Positions 46,870 to 56,458 of a stretch of DNA of 64,000 nt are shown here, one piece after another. The translations under genes and the position numbers were made by a program. The DNA is taken from positions 1 to 64,000 of the forward strand of contig QBVD01000049.1 of assembly GCA_003058525.1 (NCBI GenBank), in the 5' to 3' direction. The notes beneath the pieces were generated by a model. That model saw nothing but the letters and a program-made list of their open reading frames with translations. It was not told where the DNA came from and did no database searches. Numbering within the stretch: position 1 is the first letter of the stretch; every line of letters starts with the position of its first letter. Source of the stretch: a gamma proteobacterium symbiont of Ctena orbiculata (GTDB lineage: Bacteria > Pseudomonadota > Gammaproteobacteria > Chromatiales > Chromatiaceae).

Positions 46870-47373
46870 TCAGGCGCCAGCCAAGTCACCTGATCCATCC
46901 ACTAAGGATGAGACATCCAACCCCGGTTGCTCCTGATTGGGGTGATCCTGACGGTCCGCCACTTCACGCACGGCCTGACGGTCCATCAGATCCTGCAGAC
47001 TGATTTTATTGAGATAACCGTAGATCTGATTACTGAGATCCGACCACAGATCATGTGTAAGGCAGCGCTCATTGTTTTGGCAATTGTGCGCGCCGTTACA
47101 GCGGGTTGTGTCGATATTCTCATCCACTGCAGAGATTACCTCACCGACAAAAATCTCATCTGCTCCCCTGCCCAGGCTATAGCCGCCGCCGGGACCACGC
47201 ACACTGGCAACCAGCGATTTTTTGCGCAAACGAGAAAACAACTGCTCCAGATATGAGAGTGATATGCCTTGGCGCTGAGCGATGTCGGCAAGGGTTATGG
47301 GGCCCTCCCCGTAGTGGAGGGATAGATCCAGCATGGCTGTCACTGCGTATCGACCTTTTGTGGTAAGCTTCAC
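46870..47373 (-). CDS. iscR: Fe-S responsive regulator IscR
   Basis: A 167-residue Rrf2-family regulator. The winged helix is at residues 1-75. The [2Fe-2S] ligands are Cys92, Cys98, Cys104 and His107, at the same positions as in E. coli. It represses its own operon when clusters are plentiful and is expected to bind the promoter just upstream. Confidence 0.95.
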   Translation of the reverse strand: MKLTTKGRYAVTAMLDLSLHYGEGPITLADIAQRQGISLSYLEQLFSRLRKKSLVASVRGPGGGYSLGRGADEIFVGEVISAVDENIDTTRCNGAHNCQNNERCLTHDLWSDLSNQIYGYLNKISLQDLMDRQAVREVADRQDHPNQEQPGLDVSSLVDGSGDLAGA

Positions 47374-47404
47374 TTCATGAGCTCCGTGAATATTTCCAAT
47401 CGCT

Positions 47405-47432
47405 AATATACATTCCCAAGCAAATTAGTCAA
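47405..47432 (-). promoter_or_regulatory. iscR promoter with probable IscR site
   Basis: On the minus strand: TTGACT (47432-47427), a 16-base spacer, then TATATT (47410-47405), about 32 bases before the iscR ATG. The segment CTTGACTAATTTGCTTGGGA resembles type 1 IscR sites that overlap the -35. The match was judged by eye. Confidence 0.7.
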
Positions 47433-47448
47433 GATTATCCCACCCGGT

Positions 47449-48351
47449 TTATTCGGTGGTTTTCTCTTTCTCAGGAACCTCTTCATCAAGTTTTTGCAAC
47501 TCCTCAGCTGTCGAGACAATCTCGCAGGAATCCAATGCGGGCAGATTGGTCTCCTCCTCATCCACGCCAAGCCGTTTCATGGCTTCACACATCGACTCCA
47601 TTTTCTTGTCCATTACATGGATATGGTCAAGCATGCAGTTGATGGCGTGCGCTACGGGATCCGCGGCATCCTTGGTCGCTCCATAGGCATCGAAACCTAT
47701 CTTTTTGGCAATCTTCTCCCGGTGGCCTTCCCGCTCCGGCTTTCTGGCGGTGATCAGCTTTCCCGGAACACCCACCACAGTTGAACCGGCAGGTACATCC
47801 TTCACCACCACCGAGTTGGAGCCGATTCTGGCGTCTTCACCCACAACGATCGGCCCAAGAACCTTCGCCCCCGCACCAACAACCACGTTGTTTTCCAAGG
47901 TTGGGTGGCGTTTTCCCTTTTCCCAACTGGTACCGCCCAATGTGACGCCGTGATAGAGGGTACAGTCATCACCGATTATGGCGGTCTCTCCGATGACCAC
48001 TCCCATACCGTGATCGATAAAAAAGCGTCTGCCGATAACCGCTCCCGGATGTATCTCTATGCCTGTGAACAGCCTGGCGATATTGGAGATCACCCGGGCA
48101 AGCCACTTCAAGCCAAAACCCCATAGGGCATGGGCGAGTCGGTGAAAGACAATCGCATGCACACCTGGGTAGGTAGTGATAATCTCGAAGGTATTACGTG
48201 CTGCAGGATCCCGATCGAAAACGCTCTGGATATCCTCTTTCCAACGAGAGACTTTATGTTCACCTGTTTCCAACTGCCTACCTACGCTTGCGAGAAAAAA
48301 ATCCGGTGCCACATCCTTAATGGTGGCATGAGGGTAGGAGATTATCCACAA
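47449..48351 (-). CDS. cysE: Serine O-acetyltransferase CysE
   Basis: Makes O-acetylserine, the cysteine precursor used by IscS downstream. The helical N-terminal part has [17 protein letters not shown]. The left-handed beta-helix has [30 protein letters not shown] and [12 protein letters not shown]. The C-terminal tail is unusually long and acidic (about 70 residues after the hexapeptide core). The ATG at 48351 gives 26 odd leading residues. A TTG at 48273 (LETGEHK) would match the usual family start better, so the true start is unsettled. Confidence 0.9.
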   Translation of the reverse strand: MWIISYPHATIKDVAPDFFLASVGRQLETGEHKVSRWKEDIQSVFDRDPAARNTFEIITTYPGVHAIVFHRLAHALWGFGLKWLARVISNIARLFTGIEIHPGAVIGRRFFIDHGMGVVIGETAIIGDDCTLYHGVTLGGTSWEKGKRHPTLENNVVVGAGAKVLGPIVVGEDARIGSNSVVVKDVPAGSTVVGVPGKLITARKPEREGHREKIAKKIGFDAYGATKDAADPVAHAINCMLDHIHVMDKKMESMCEAMKRLGVDEEETNLPALDSCEIVSTAEELQKLDEEVPEKEKTTE

Positions 48352-48417
48352 TCCCGCACAAAATACTAGGGTATTTTTCTATGGACCTATGATGGGTGAC
48401 GGAATCGGTAACCTATG

Positions 48418-49143
48418 TCAGCGCCGCATCGACTTCCGTCCCTGCATGGCACTGAGGATCCCGCGCATGATATTGATTTCATCCTTATCCGGCCTGGCCC
48501 GTTGAAAAAGGCTACGTAGCCGGCGTAGCAGCTTCTGCGACTGGCGCGGATCAGTAAAACCGATATCGTCAAGGGCCTGCGCCAGATGCTCGTGAAAGCC
48601 CTGCAGCATGTCAGCGGTCGCCAAATCCCTCTGAGTATCGGACTTGACAGTCGGATCCTGTTGCTGGGCAAGGTAGACCTCATAGGCCAGAATCTGAACC
48701 GCCGCACCCAGATTGAGCGAGCTATAGTCCTCATTGGTCGGGATGTGGACAAGAAATGTGCAACGGTCAAGTTCACTATTGGTGAGACCCGATCGCTCTC
48801 TCCCAAATACCAGGGCAACATCCCCCGACCTGGCCTCCTGTACCAGCTTGGCGGCCGCCTCCCTGGGGGTCACGATAGGCCAGTCGATGCTTCGGGTACG
48901 GGCGCTGGTACCCACCACAAGACGGCATCCGGTCAAAGCTTCATCGAGGGACCCCGCTACGCGGGCGTTATTCAACAGATCATCGGCCCCCGAGGCACGG
49001 GATGTCGCTTCCTGATGAGGATAGTGCTGGGGTGTTACCAGGTGGAGTTGCCGCAGCGACATGTTCTTCATGGCGCGGGCAGCCGCCCCGATATTGCCGG
49101 GATGGCTTGTATCCACCAGCACGATACGGATGTTTTTCAACAT
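48418..49143 (-). CDS. trmJ: tRNA (cytidine/uridine-32 2'-O-)-methyltransferase TrmJ
   Basis: A 241-residue SPOUT-class enzyme methylating position 32 of tRNA. The N-terminus is IVLVDTSHPGNIGAAARAMKNM, with later ALVFGRERSGLTNSEL and LNLGAAVQILAYE, the knotted SAM site. The ATG at 49143 matches family starts. It precedes cysE and isc and is divergent from suhB, an order common in gammaproteobacteria. Confidence 0.94.
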   Translation of the reverse strand: MLKNIRIVLVDTSHPGNIGAAARAMKNMSLRQLHLVTPQHYPHQEATSRASGADDLLNNARVAGSLDEALTGCRLVVGTSARTRSIDWPIVTPREAAAKLVQEARSGDVALVFGRERSGLTNSELDRCTFLVHIPTNEDYSSLNLGAAVQILAYEVYLAQQQDPTVKSDTQRDLATADMLQGFHEHLAQALDDIGFTDPRQSQKLLRRLRSLFQRARPDKDEINIMRGILSAMQGRKSMRR

Positions 49144-49593
49144 AGACGAATAAAAATCCTGATACTTCCCCAATCAAGTGGGAAATAAACCGCGATAAAA
49201 CCGGCCACAAATGGACGCCATCACCGCCAATAGGCGCAGATTGTACACTATTAAAGATAAAGTCGAACAATGACTTACAACCATGATGCTATGCGTTTTT
49301 TTACAATCCTGAAGAGATTGGCTACAACGGCAGGTGATAGGGAAACGGCTAGTGCGCTATCCATTTACAGTGTCAAAGTATTTGCGACATTTGCGGTGGT
49401 TGGCGTTCATTTGCGGCCTAATCAATGGTTCTTTGTTAATTGCCTGGTTAGTCAATCAATCCACCCGAACTGGTGAAGAGCCAAAATCCTTATACGATAA
49501 TTTTTTAGGGTTCTCCTGAATTCTTCAGAAATGCCGGCGAAATCAGTATGAAATAGTTTAACCTCCTCGCTACTTGCTGTATCCTCGCGGCCC
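49144..49593. other. Divergent region between trmJ and suhB, 450 bases
   Basis: No supported gene. A frame at 49334-49519 contains a hydrophobic run but no ribosome site and overlaps another weak frame, so I leave it out. The region presumably holds promoters for both flanking genes. Confidence 0.5.
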
Positions 49594-50391
49594 ATGAATC
49601 CGATGCTCACCATTGCCGTACGCGCCGCCCGCGAGGCCGGACGTATCATCACCCGTAACTTCAACCGAATCGATCGCCTGACGATCAGCGATAAAGGCAG
49701 TAACGACTTCGTCAGCGAAGTCGACCGGAATGCAGAAGCCGTGATTATCAATCTGCTGCGTGAGAAATATCCACATCACGCCGTTCTGGCAGAGGAGAGC
49801 GGCAAGCAGGGGGCTGACGACTACATCTGGATCATCGATCCACTGGATGGCACGACCAACTTTTTGCATGGCTTCCCCCAATTCGCGGTATCCATCGCCC
49901 TCAAGATCAAAGGTCGCCTGGAGGTCGGTGTCGTCTACGACCCGGTCAGCGAAGAGATGTATACCGCTTGCCGTGGTGAAGGCGCGTTGCTGAATGACAA
50001 AAAGATCCGGGTCTCCGGCCGCAAAGGGCTCAATGGAGCCCTGCTGGGTACCGGTCTGCCCTATCGGGACTTCAGATTCACCGACAACTATATGGGCATG
50101 CTCAAGGCGCTGATCAAGGATAGCGCGGGTGTGCGTCGTCCAGGCTCTGCCGCACTCGACTTCGCCTATGTGGCTGCCGGCCGAATGGACGGTTTCTGGG
50201 AGCTCGGTCTGCGTGAATGGGACTTTGCCGCAGGGGCGCTCCTGGTCAGAGAAGCGGGGGGACTGGTGACGGACATCGGTGGTGGCGAACGCTATCTTGA
50301 AACCGGTAATGTCATCGCCGGAAACATCAAGGTCCACAATGCCATGCTGAAATGCATCCTGCCTCATCTTGACAGCAAGCTGACCGCTTGA
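49594..50391 (+). CDS. suhB: Inositol monophosphatase family protein SuhB
   Basis: A 265-residue Mg2+/Li+-sensitive phosphatase that in E. coli also joins the rRNA antitermination complex. Metal site residues are in LAEESG and IIDPLDGTTNF, and the C-terminal motif is EWDFAAGALLVREAGG. Length and order fit SuhB. Confidence 0.94.
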   Translation: MNPMLTIAVRAAREAGRIITRNFNRIDRLTISDKGSNDFVSEVDRNAEAVIINLLREKYPHHAVLAEESGKQGADDYIWIIDPLDGTTNFLHGFPQFAVSIALKIKGRLEVGVVYDPVSEEMYTACRGEGALLNDKKIRVSGRKGLNGALLGTGLPYRDFRFTDNYMGMLKALIKDSAGVRRPGSAALDFAYVAAGRMDGFWELGLREWDFAAGALLVREAGGLVTDIGGGERYLETGNVIAGNIKVHNAMLKCILPHLDSKLTA

Positions 50392-50730
50392 AAGGCGATT
50401 GCAAATCGCTCGATGTATGTGCGAGAGAGAGCCAAATCGGGTAACAAAACAGCGGCATCCATCCAGCGTGAATCCGTTGATAGAGTCCGGTTTCATCGCC
50501 CTAGTGCCTGTTGGCGCTGGTTTAATCGTCCCTATAAACCGCAGCTGTAGATTTACATCAGCCTGTTAATTCCCATCCTCAAGAATCCGGTTCACAGATT
50601 CAATCAAACCACCTGAAAGCCCCTCAAGATTAGCCAAACGTAACCGTTAGCTGGTGTGAATGCACTGAAAACAGTGCCTCTGCAAGAACTGATTATTGCG
50701 TAGTAACGCTATTCATACGGAACGGCGAAG
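50392..50730. other. Intergenic stretch of 339 bases
   Basis: No gene seen. CCTAGTGCCTGTTGGCGCTGGTTT near 50499 weakly resembles the reverse of the 220-base repeat's end; identity is too low to claim. Confidence 0.45.
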
Positions 50731-50925
50731 ATGGAAAAAGACCCAAGAAAGAGAAAAAAACTGAGTGACCATGCCCTGGAAATGATCATGCGTGACGTAT
50801 TACACGGTATGCGGGAGTTTTCACTTGAAATGCAAGCGGATACGGCGCCTGCAATGGCTTCCACGGATGACCATGGATTATCCTCGGACAGTATTGAAAG
50901 CGTACTACGATCGAAAAAGAGATAG
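50731..50925 (+). CDS. Possible small charged protein, 64 residues
   Basis: I do not recognise it. It is strongly basic at both ends (KDPRKRKKLS and RSKKR) with an acidic, helical middle. A weak purine-rich stretch (GGCGAAG) lies before the ATG. It converges on secF with 23 bases between. Composition is plausible for a real protein, but nothing confirms it. Confidence 0.35.
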   Translation: MEKDPRKRKKLSDHALEMIMRDVLHGMREFSLEMQADTAPAMASTDDHGLSSDSIESVLRSKKR

Positions 50926-50948
50926 CCCCCTGAAACGGAGGCCATCAC

Positions 50949-51887
50949 TCAAGGCACCTCTTCCTGAGCGCCATCATCCTCTTTCTTCACCGGCATCAGA
51001 TCCGCACGGCTCACACCCATGAAAAGCACTGAACTACTTGCAACATAGATTGAAGAGTAGGTGCCGATCACCACACCCACGATCAACGCCAGGGCGAATC
51101 CATGGATGATCTCACCACCAAACAGGAACAGTGCGGCCAAAACAAGCAGGGTGGTGCCTGAAGTTATCAGGGTTCGGGAAAGGGTTTGGTTGACAGATGT
51201 ATTGATGATGCTCACTGCCTCGCCCTTGCGGATCTTTCTGAAGTTCTCCCGAATGCGATCAAATACGACGATGGTATCGTTGAGTGAATAACCGATAACC
51301 GCTAATACGGCAGCCAGGACCGGAAGATCGAACTCTACTTGGAACAAGGCAAAGAAACCAATCGTGATCAGTACATCATGCACCAGGGCGATCACTGATC
51401 CAACGGCAAAACGATACTCGAATCGCAATCCCACATAGATCAAGATGCCGATCAAGGCATACAGCATCGCCAGGCCACCATCCTCGGTCAGTTCATCACC
51501 CACCTGAGGGCCGACGAATTCAACCCTGCGCAGATCGACATTCGGATCGATCGACTGCATGGCAGTAAAGGCGCGATCGCTGAGTACCGCACTCTCAATA
51601 TCTTCTCGGGGCGCCAATCTGACCAACACATCCTTGGAGGTACCGAAGTGTTGAATCACCGCATCACCAAAGCCGTCCTTGGCCAGCGCCTCGCGCACAA
51701 CCGGTAGCTCTACCGCCTGTGGATATCCGACTTCCACGAGAGTACCGCCGGTGAAATCAATCCCCAGATTGAGTCCGCGGACGATGATAGCGCCCAGTGA
51801 GATCAATAGCAGTATGCCCGACAGTACCAGTGCAAGATTGCGCTTGCCCATCAAGTCGTAACGGGCCTCTTTGTTTAAGATCTGCAT
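50949..51887 (-). CDS. secF: Protein-export membrane protein SecF
   Basis: A 312-residue six-helix membrane protein of the SecDF complex, which uses the proton gradient to complete protein export. Markers are GIDFTGGTLVEV after the first helix, VIGYSLNDTIVVFDRIREN, and INTSVNQTLSRTLITSGTT. It starts 11 bases after secD. Confidence 0.95.
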   Translation of the reverse strand: MQILNKEARYDLMGKRNLALVLSGILLLISLGAIIVRGLNLGIDFTGGTLVEVGYPQAVELPVVREALAKDGFGDAVIQHFGTSKDVLVRLAPREDIESAVLSDRAFTAMQSIDPNVDLRRVEFVGPQVGDELTEDGGLAMLYALIGILIYVGLRFEYRFAVGSVIALVHDVLITIGFFALFQVEFDLPVLAAVLAVIGYSLNDTIVVFDRIRENFRKIRKGEAVSIINTSVNQTLSRTLITSGTTLLVLAALFLFGGEIIHGFALALIVGVVIGTYSSIYVASSSVLFMGVSRADLMPVKKEDDGAQEEVP

Positions 51888-51898
51888 AACAAGATTCC

Positions 51899-53752
51899 TT
51901 ATATCGCCAGCGCTTTTACGCGCTTACGGCCATAGATCAGATTGATCACCGAACGTGTACCGATGATAGCGGTAAACATAGAGGTACAGATGCCGATTGC
52001 CAGCGTGACCGCGAAACCCTTGATCGGTCCGGTACCAAAACTGAACAACACCACGGCCGCGATAAGGGTGGTGATATTGGCGTCAATGATGGTGGAGAAG
52101 GCCTTCTCATAACCGGCCTGGATACTCGCCTGGGGCGAGTTGCCGTTGGCAATCTCCTCACGGATTCGTTGGAATATCAACACATTCGCATCCACCGCCA
52201 TGCCAACGGTGAGCACGATGCCGGCGATGCCAGGCAGAGTCAGGGTCGCCTGCAGCATAGAGAGAATCGCCACAATCAGCACAAGATTCATGACCAGCGC
52301 CAGATCGGCTACCAGACCGAAAATGCGATAGTAGATTGCCATGAATACCATTACCAGAGCCAGCCCGATCATCACCGATTTAAAACCCTGGTCGATGCTG
52401 TCCTGTCCCAGGCTGGGGCCGATTGTCCGCTCTTCGACGATCTCGATAGGTGCTGCCAGGGCACCTGCCCGAAGCAACAATGCCAGGTCCCTGGCCTCTT
52501 CCGTGGTATCGAGCCCTGTGGTCTGGAAACGTCTGCCGAAGGGTTCCCTGATGGTGGCGATGGAGATCACCTCCTCGACCCGTTTCTTCACCTTCACCGG
52601 TTCACCATTCACTATCCGCGTGGTGGTGCGGTTCTCGATGAAAACCACCGCCATCGGCTTGCCCACATTCTCATTGGTCATGCGCCGCATGCGCTTGGCG
52701 CCAACACCGTCCAGGCTGACGAAGACCGCTGGTTGGCCCGTCTGTTGATCCAGACCCGATGAAGCATCGACAATCTGGTTACCGGTGACGATCACCCGTT
52801 TTTTCAACAATACCGGTTGACCATCCCGCTCGTGATAAAGGTTGGAACCAGGCGGGATACGTCCATTCACCGCATCCTCCACACTATGCTCGGTGTCAGC
52901 CAATCGATATTCAAGCGTCGCGGTAGCTCCCAGGATCTCTTTCAGCTTTGCCGGATCCTGCGCACCGGGCAGTTGGACCACAATCCGCCTGATTCCCTGT
53001 TGCTGTATCAAAGGTTCGGCGATACCCAGCGCATTGACTCGATTACGCAATGTGGTGATGTTTTGCTGCAGGGCGAACTTCTGCACCTCCTGCCTCTCTA
53101 CCGGAGAGAGTGAGACAAGAATCAGGAATGCATCCCCCTCATCAATACTTTCGAGATTCAGGGATCGAAACTCATTACCGATCAGGTCCGATGCCTGATC
53201 TCGTTTCTCCGGATTATTGAATTTAACGACAACCTGTTCATTCTCACGGCTGATACGGATATATCGCAGCTTGTTCTCCCGCAGCAAGGTTCTTATATCG
53301 CTGCTGTAGCGTTCCGCCGCCTGCTCGATCGCTGCCTCCATATCCACATCGATGAGTACATGGATACCGCCTCTGAGATCGAGTCCGAGATACATAGGCT
53401 CAGCCCCCAAGCCGACCAGCCAGTCGGGCAGATCAGGAGAGAGTGTTAAAGCCGGGGTATAGTTCTCGCCAAGTTCAGCGGCTATCCGGTCCATTGCCTT
53501 GAGTTGATCCTCAGAGCTCAAGAATCGTACCAGCAGCTTGCCGTTTTTCTGCGCCATACCCTTGGCCGTGATACCCACTTTGTCCAGCGCCTGCTGCACC
53601 CGTGATTCGGTCGTCTGATCTATAACGGCATCACGCTGTGCGGAGATTTCCATTGAAGGGTCCTGGTCGAACAGGTTCGGCAAGGCGAACAATCCGCCCA
53701 GCAGGACCACGAGCAAAACCATTAGGTTTTTCCAAAGTGGGTATTGGTTCAT
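51899..53752 (-). CDS. secD: Protein-export membrane protein SecD
   Basis: A 617-residue partner of SecF. The first helix is near residues 8-26 and the large periplasmic P1 domain starts with LGLDLRGGIHVLIDVDM. The membrane part has GIAGIVLTVGMAVDANVLIFQRIREE and a final ITTLIAAVVLFSFGTGPIKGFAVTL. Length is standard. Confidence 0.95.
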   Translation of the reverse strand: MNQYPLWKNLMVLLVVLLGGLFALPNLFDQDPSMEISAQRDAVIDQTTESRVQQALDKVGITAKGMAQKNGKLLVRFLSSEDQLKAMDRIAAELGENYTPALTLSPDLPDWLVGLGAEPMYLGLDLRGGIHVLIDVDMEAAIEQAAERYSSDIRTLLRENKLRYIRISRENEQVVVKFNNPEKRDQASDLIGNEFRSLNLESIDEGDAFLILVSLSPVERQEVQKFALQQNITTLRNRVNALGIAEPLIQQQGIRRIVVQLPGAQDPAKLKEILGATATLEYRLADTEHSVEDAVNGRIPPGSNLYHERDGQPVLLKKRVIVTGNQIVDASSGLDQQTGQPAVFVSLDGVGAKRMRRMTNENVGKPMAVVFIENRTTTRIVNGEPVKVKKRVEEVISIATIREPFGRRFQTTGLDTTEEARDLALLLRAGALAAPIEIVEERTIGPSLGQDSIDQGFKSVMIGLALVMVFMAIYYRIFGLVADLALVMNLVLIVAILSMLQATLTLPGIAGIVLTVGMAVDANVLIFQRIREEIANGNSPQASIQAGYEKAFSTIIDANITTLIAAVVLFSFGTGPIKGFAVTLAIGICTSMFTAIIGTRSVINLIYGRKRVKALAI

Positions 53753-53804
53753 CGTACTTTCAAAATGTTAAAACTATGTAAGAAGCGGTTTGACTCAATA
53801 TCGA

Positions 53805-54137
53805 CTAGAGTTCTTTCAGGGAACCTTTCGGTAACACCGAGTCAACGGCCTGTCGGCGGATTTTCACCGCGGTTCCATCAGATACCTCCAGCAAGAGAAA
53901 GTTCTCGCCAAGATCGGTAATCTTCCCCGCCATGCCACCGGTAGTGACGATTTCATCCCCCTTGGCCAGGGCCTCAACCATCTTCTTATGCTCTTTCTGG
54001 CGCTTCACCTGGGGACGAATCATCAGAAAGTAGAGTACAGCGCCGAAAATAACCAGGGGCAGCAACCCGGTAATTGCACTTGCTTGTTCGGTAGCGGCCG
54101 GCGCCTCCGCCAAGGCATCAGATATAAAAAAACTCAT
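53805..54137 (-). CDS. yajC: Preprotein translocase subunit YajC
   Basis: A 110-residue protein with one membrane helix (~residues 22-42, ending YFLMIRPQVKRQKEH) and a cytoplasmic KGDEIVTTGGMAGKI domain. It is first of yajC-secD-secF. The usual tgt/queA genes are not upstream here. Confidence 0.93.
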   Translation of the reverse strand: MSFFISDALAEAPAATEQASAITGLLPLVIFGAVLYFLMIRPQVKRQKEHKKMVEALAKGDEIVTTGGMAGKITDLGENFLLLEVSDGTAVKIRRQAVDSVLPKGSLKEL

Positions 54138-54500
54138 TTCAACTAACCTCTCATTCGGGCCAAACAGTATCCGTCAGGCAGATCATGCCCGGTGATAAAA
54201 TCAGCGGCCGATTATGACACAGAAGGGGAAAATTAGCAGGCTTAAGTGATGTATTGGAATAATTCCATCTTATCAACTGCGCACTGGTGCAGCAAAGCTG
54301 CTGCCTGGTAATGCAAGTCACCTGGTTAGCAAACAAAATCAGCGCTTTAGGGTGGGACCCTGACTCACCTGTGAGGGCTGGATAGCATGGCGAGTATTCG
54401 GGATTGGCTTGTCCTCACGTTTCTGAGTGGAACCCAAGCGAAATGCAGGACAATGAATGGATACTCACACAGGAGCATGGGATTCAGCGCCAAAAAACAG
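54138..54500. other. Intergenic stretch of 363 bases with imperfect inverted repeat
   Basis: No gene. GAGTATTCGGGATTGGC...TTGTCCTCACGTTTC (about 54391-54422) can pair imperfectly with GAAATGCAGGACAATGAATGGATACTC (about 54440-54466). A short AGGGT/ACCCT hairpin lies near 54350. It separates the housekeeping sec genes from the exported-protein cluster. Confidence 0.4.
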
Positions 54501-55673
54501 TCAATACCAGACCGAGAGATAGGCTTTGATCACATTGGCTGTAAATGAGTAGAGAGGCTCCTCACCGGCGACACCGCCGCGGGTTATATTGCGAAAATCG
54601 TCATACTCGAATCGAATCAGGTCGAGTGAGAAGTTGAGGCTGCCATTGTCTATAAACTGCCACCTCTCAGGATGAAAATCATAACTCACAGTGAATCCGA
54701 GGGTGTGGCTTTGAAATGTACTCAACTCCTTGTCCCGTGCCAGAAAATTCTGCTCGTTCACACGTGAGAAGAGATCGCTGTAGAAATCGGCTGCGTTCTG
54801 AGTGTAGTAGCGATAACGGACATCGACCACCCAGTCTTTCTCCAGGGGGTGGGTATAGGCGAATTCCACGTTGTTGGCACTGATACCCCAGGTATCGTTG
54901 AAGTAGCGATATTCACCGCTCAAGGCGGCACGGTAGGGAAGATAATATTTCAGGCGCAAGGCCAGAGCGTTACTGGTGCGTGTACTCGGATACCTCTCGG
55001 GTTGAAAGCCGTATCCATTCTCACTGAGTGGATCGAGAAATCGATAGGAGCGATAGGGATTGTTCAGGTAGCCCTCGTCGGTAATTGTCTCCCAATCGAT
55101 GTCGAGAATGCTCTCTTTGGTCAAAATCTGGCTGACACCGATACGGTAATTCTGCCGCTTCAGTGACTCTCCGAAATCCCTGTCTCCATTGCGGCTGATA
55201 TCATCATTGCCCACCGCATACCCGAGTGAGACGGTTGTGAGGTCACCGAACATGTCGTGACTGATGGAAAAGCTGCCGGTCTCGGCTTGGTAGTCGCTCT
55301 CATCACTGCTGGTCAGCGCCAGGCTCATCAAGGTCTTATTGTGCAGATAATCCAGCGCCAGGCTGGTTTCCGTACGCTCCTCGGTATAGGGCGACGCCAT
55401 GCTGACCACATCCACCGAGGCGCTTGAGATGGAATCGATATAGTAGTTGGCATTCAGTGACACATTGCCGGAAAAGGACTTGCGCACCAGGATCGATGGC
55501 CCATCCACTTCGACACCACCGCCATCGTAACGGTGATACATGATATCCGCTCTGTCTTCAGGAAGAACCGTAGCCTGCAATCCCGCACTGCACGTTAACA
55601 GCAGCACTATTTGCAGACCGAAAAGGCCCCGCTCTGATATCAGCCATGAGAAAACCGAAGTGCAACCTCGCAT
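54501..55673 (-). CDS. DUF3570 outer-membrane protein
   Basis: A 390-residue exported beta-rich protein of the DUF3570 family. I start it at the ATG at 55673 (MRGCTSVFSWLIS...), which opens a signal peptide cleaved near GLQAT. Upstream in-frame ATGs would run into the DUF4266 gene. The body alternates strands with many Tyr, Phe and Asp, and ends AYLSVWY with a C-terminal aromatic typical of outer-membrane barrels. DUF3570 and DUF4266 proteins are recurrent neighbours in gammaproteobacteria; function unknown. Confidence 0.85.
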   Translation of the reverse strand: MRGCTSVFSWLISERGLFGLQIVLLLTCSAGLQATVLPEDRADIMYHRYDGGGVEVDGPSILVRKSFSGNVSLNANYYIDSISSASVDVVSMASPYTEERTETSLALDYLHNKTLMSLALTSSDESDYQAETGSFSISHDMFGDLTTVSLGYAVGNDDISRNGDRDFGESLKRQNYRIGVSQILTKESILDIDWETITDEGYLNNPYRSYRFLDPLSENGYGFQPERYPSTRTSNALALRLKYYLPYRAALSGEYRYFNDTWGISANNVEFAYTHPLEKDWVVDVRYRYYTQNAADFYSDLFSRVNEQNFLARDKELSTFQSHTLGFTVSYDFHPERWQFIDNGSLNFSLDLIRFEYDDFRNITRGGVAGEEPLYSFTANVIKAYLSVWY

Positions 55674-55683
55674 GGTCGTGAGA

Positions 55684-55911
55684 CTAGTTACAGCCACATC
55701 CCCCTCCGCCTCCGCCCTCGGCGCCACGTGCCGCCTCGCGGGTCTGATAGACATGGTGTCGGTAGGCGCTGGCGACAGGGTCGCGCTCAAAACTCATGAT
55801 CGGATCGGCCAGATGGGCACGCTCATAGGGTTGTACCCAGGGCTCGATACTGCACCCTGCAGTGGCGAGAACGGATAGAGAGAGCAAAAACCGGCAGGTT
55901 CTGTATAACAT
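55684..55911 (-). CDS. DUF4266 lipoprotein with Gly-rich Cys-Gly-Cys-Asn tail
   Basis: A 75-residue lipoprotein from the ATG at 55911 (an ATG at 55929 adds six residues). The lipobox is LATAGC. The mature part holds YERAHLADPIMSFERDP and HHVYQTREAARG, then a run of glycines ending in CGCN at the very C-terminus. The two terminal cysteines in a flexible Gly tail could bind metal, form a disulfide handled by the adjacent thioredoxin, or be a modification site. It ends 10 bases before the DUF3570 start, so the two are surely co-expressed. Confidence 0.87.
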   Translation of the reverse strand: MLYRTCRFLLSLSVLATAGCSIEPWVQPYERAHLADPIMSFERDPVASAYRHHVYQTREAARGAEGGGGGGCGCN

Positions 55912-55932
55912 CGTTTTCACTTCAATCAATGG

Positions 55933-56448
55933 TTACTCACGCAACAGCTGACGAATCTGTTGCTGGTACTCTTCCTCATATCCGGGTTTATATCCCTTAT
56001 GGAGATAACGTATCCGTCCATCCCTATCGACCATGAAGGTGCTTGGCATCGCTTTAACCTGATACTGTTTACTCACTTTGCTACGGTCATCATAGAGAAT
56101 GGGAAAACTCACCGGGAGGTCACTCAGCATCTTATCGGCTGCGGCCCTGTCTTCATCCACATTCACGCCCAACAGTGAAAAACCCAGGGATTGGTAGCGA
56201 TCGAACAACTGCTGCAACAGTGGCATCTCCTGGCGACAGGGACCACACCAGGACGCCCAGAAATTGACCATCACTACCTGCCCTCGCAGTTCACTCAGCT
56301 TTATATTCACACCCTCTCGACTCTTGAGCGTGAAATCCGGCGCCATGGATGGTTGCTTGGCTGCAACGGTATATCCGCAAGCCAACAGCAATAGACCGGC
56401 TACGATAAACTGATGCAATCGGAATTGAATTAGGCGTTTACTCAACAT
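55933..56448 (-). CDS. TlpA-like periplasmic thioredoxin
   Basis: A 171-residue exported thioredoxin with a signal peptide or anchor at residues ~10-29. The redox motif is FWASWCGPCRQEM and the cis-Pro loop is AMPSTFMVDRDG. It belongs to the TlpA/ResA class, which reduce disulfides for cytochrome c maturation or other periplasmic cysteines. It is 3 bases upstream of the 55929 ATG of the DUF4266 lipoprotein (21 before the preferred 55911 start), consistent with acting on that protein's CGC tail or on haem sites of the cluster. Confidence 0.9.
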   Translation of the reverse strand: MLSKRLIQFRLHQFIVAGLLLLACGYTVAAKQPSMAPDFTLKSREGVNIKLSELRGQVVMVNFWASWCGPCRQEMPLLQQLFDRYQSLGFSLLGVNVDEDRAAADKMLSDLPVSFPILYDDRSKVSKQYQVKAMPSTFMVDRDGRIRYLHKGYKPGYEEEYQQQIRQLLRE

Positions 56449-56458
56449 CGCTTTTCCC

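Noticed and set aside
49334-49519. A 61-codon frame with a hydrophobic stretch between trmJ and suhB
   Set aside because: No ribosome site, overlaps another weak frame, and lies in an expected divergent promoter region.
50499-50525. Possible degenerate repeat end after suhB
   Set aside because: About two thirds identity over 27 bases, without the internal structure of the element.
54391-54466. Imperfect inverted repeat as a riboswitch or attenuator before yajC or after the DUF3570 gene
   Set aside because: Pairing is interrupted and no known ligand motif is visible; kept only as a note in the intergenic entry.
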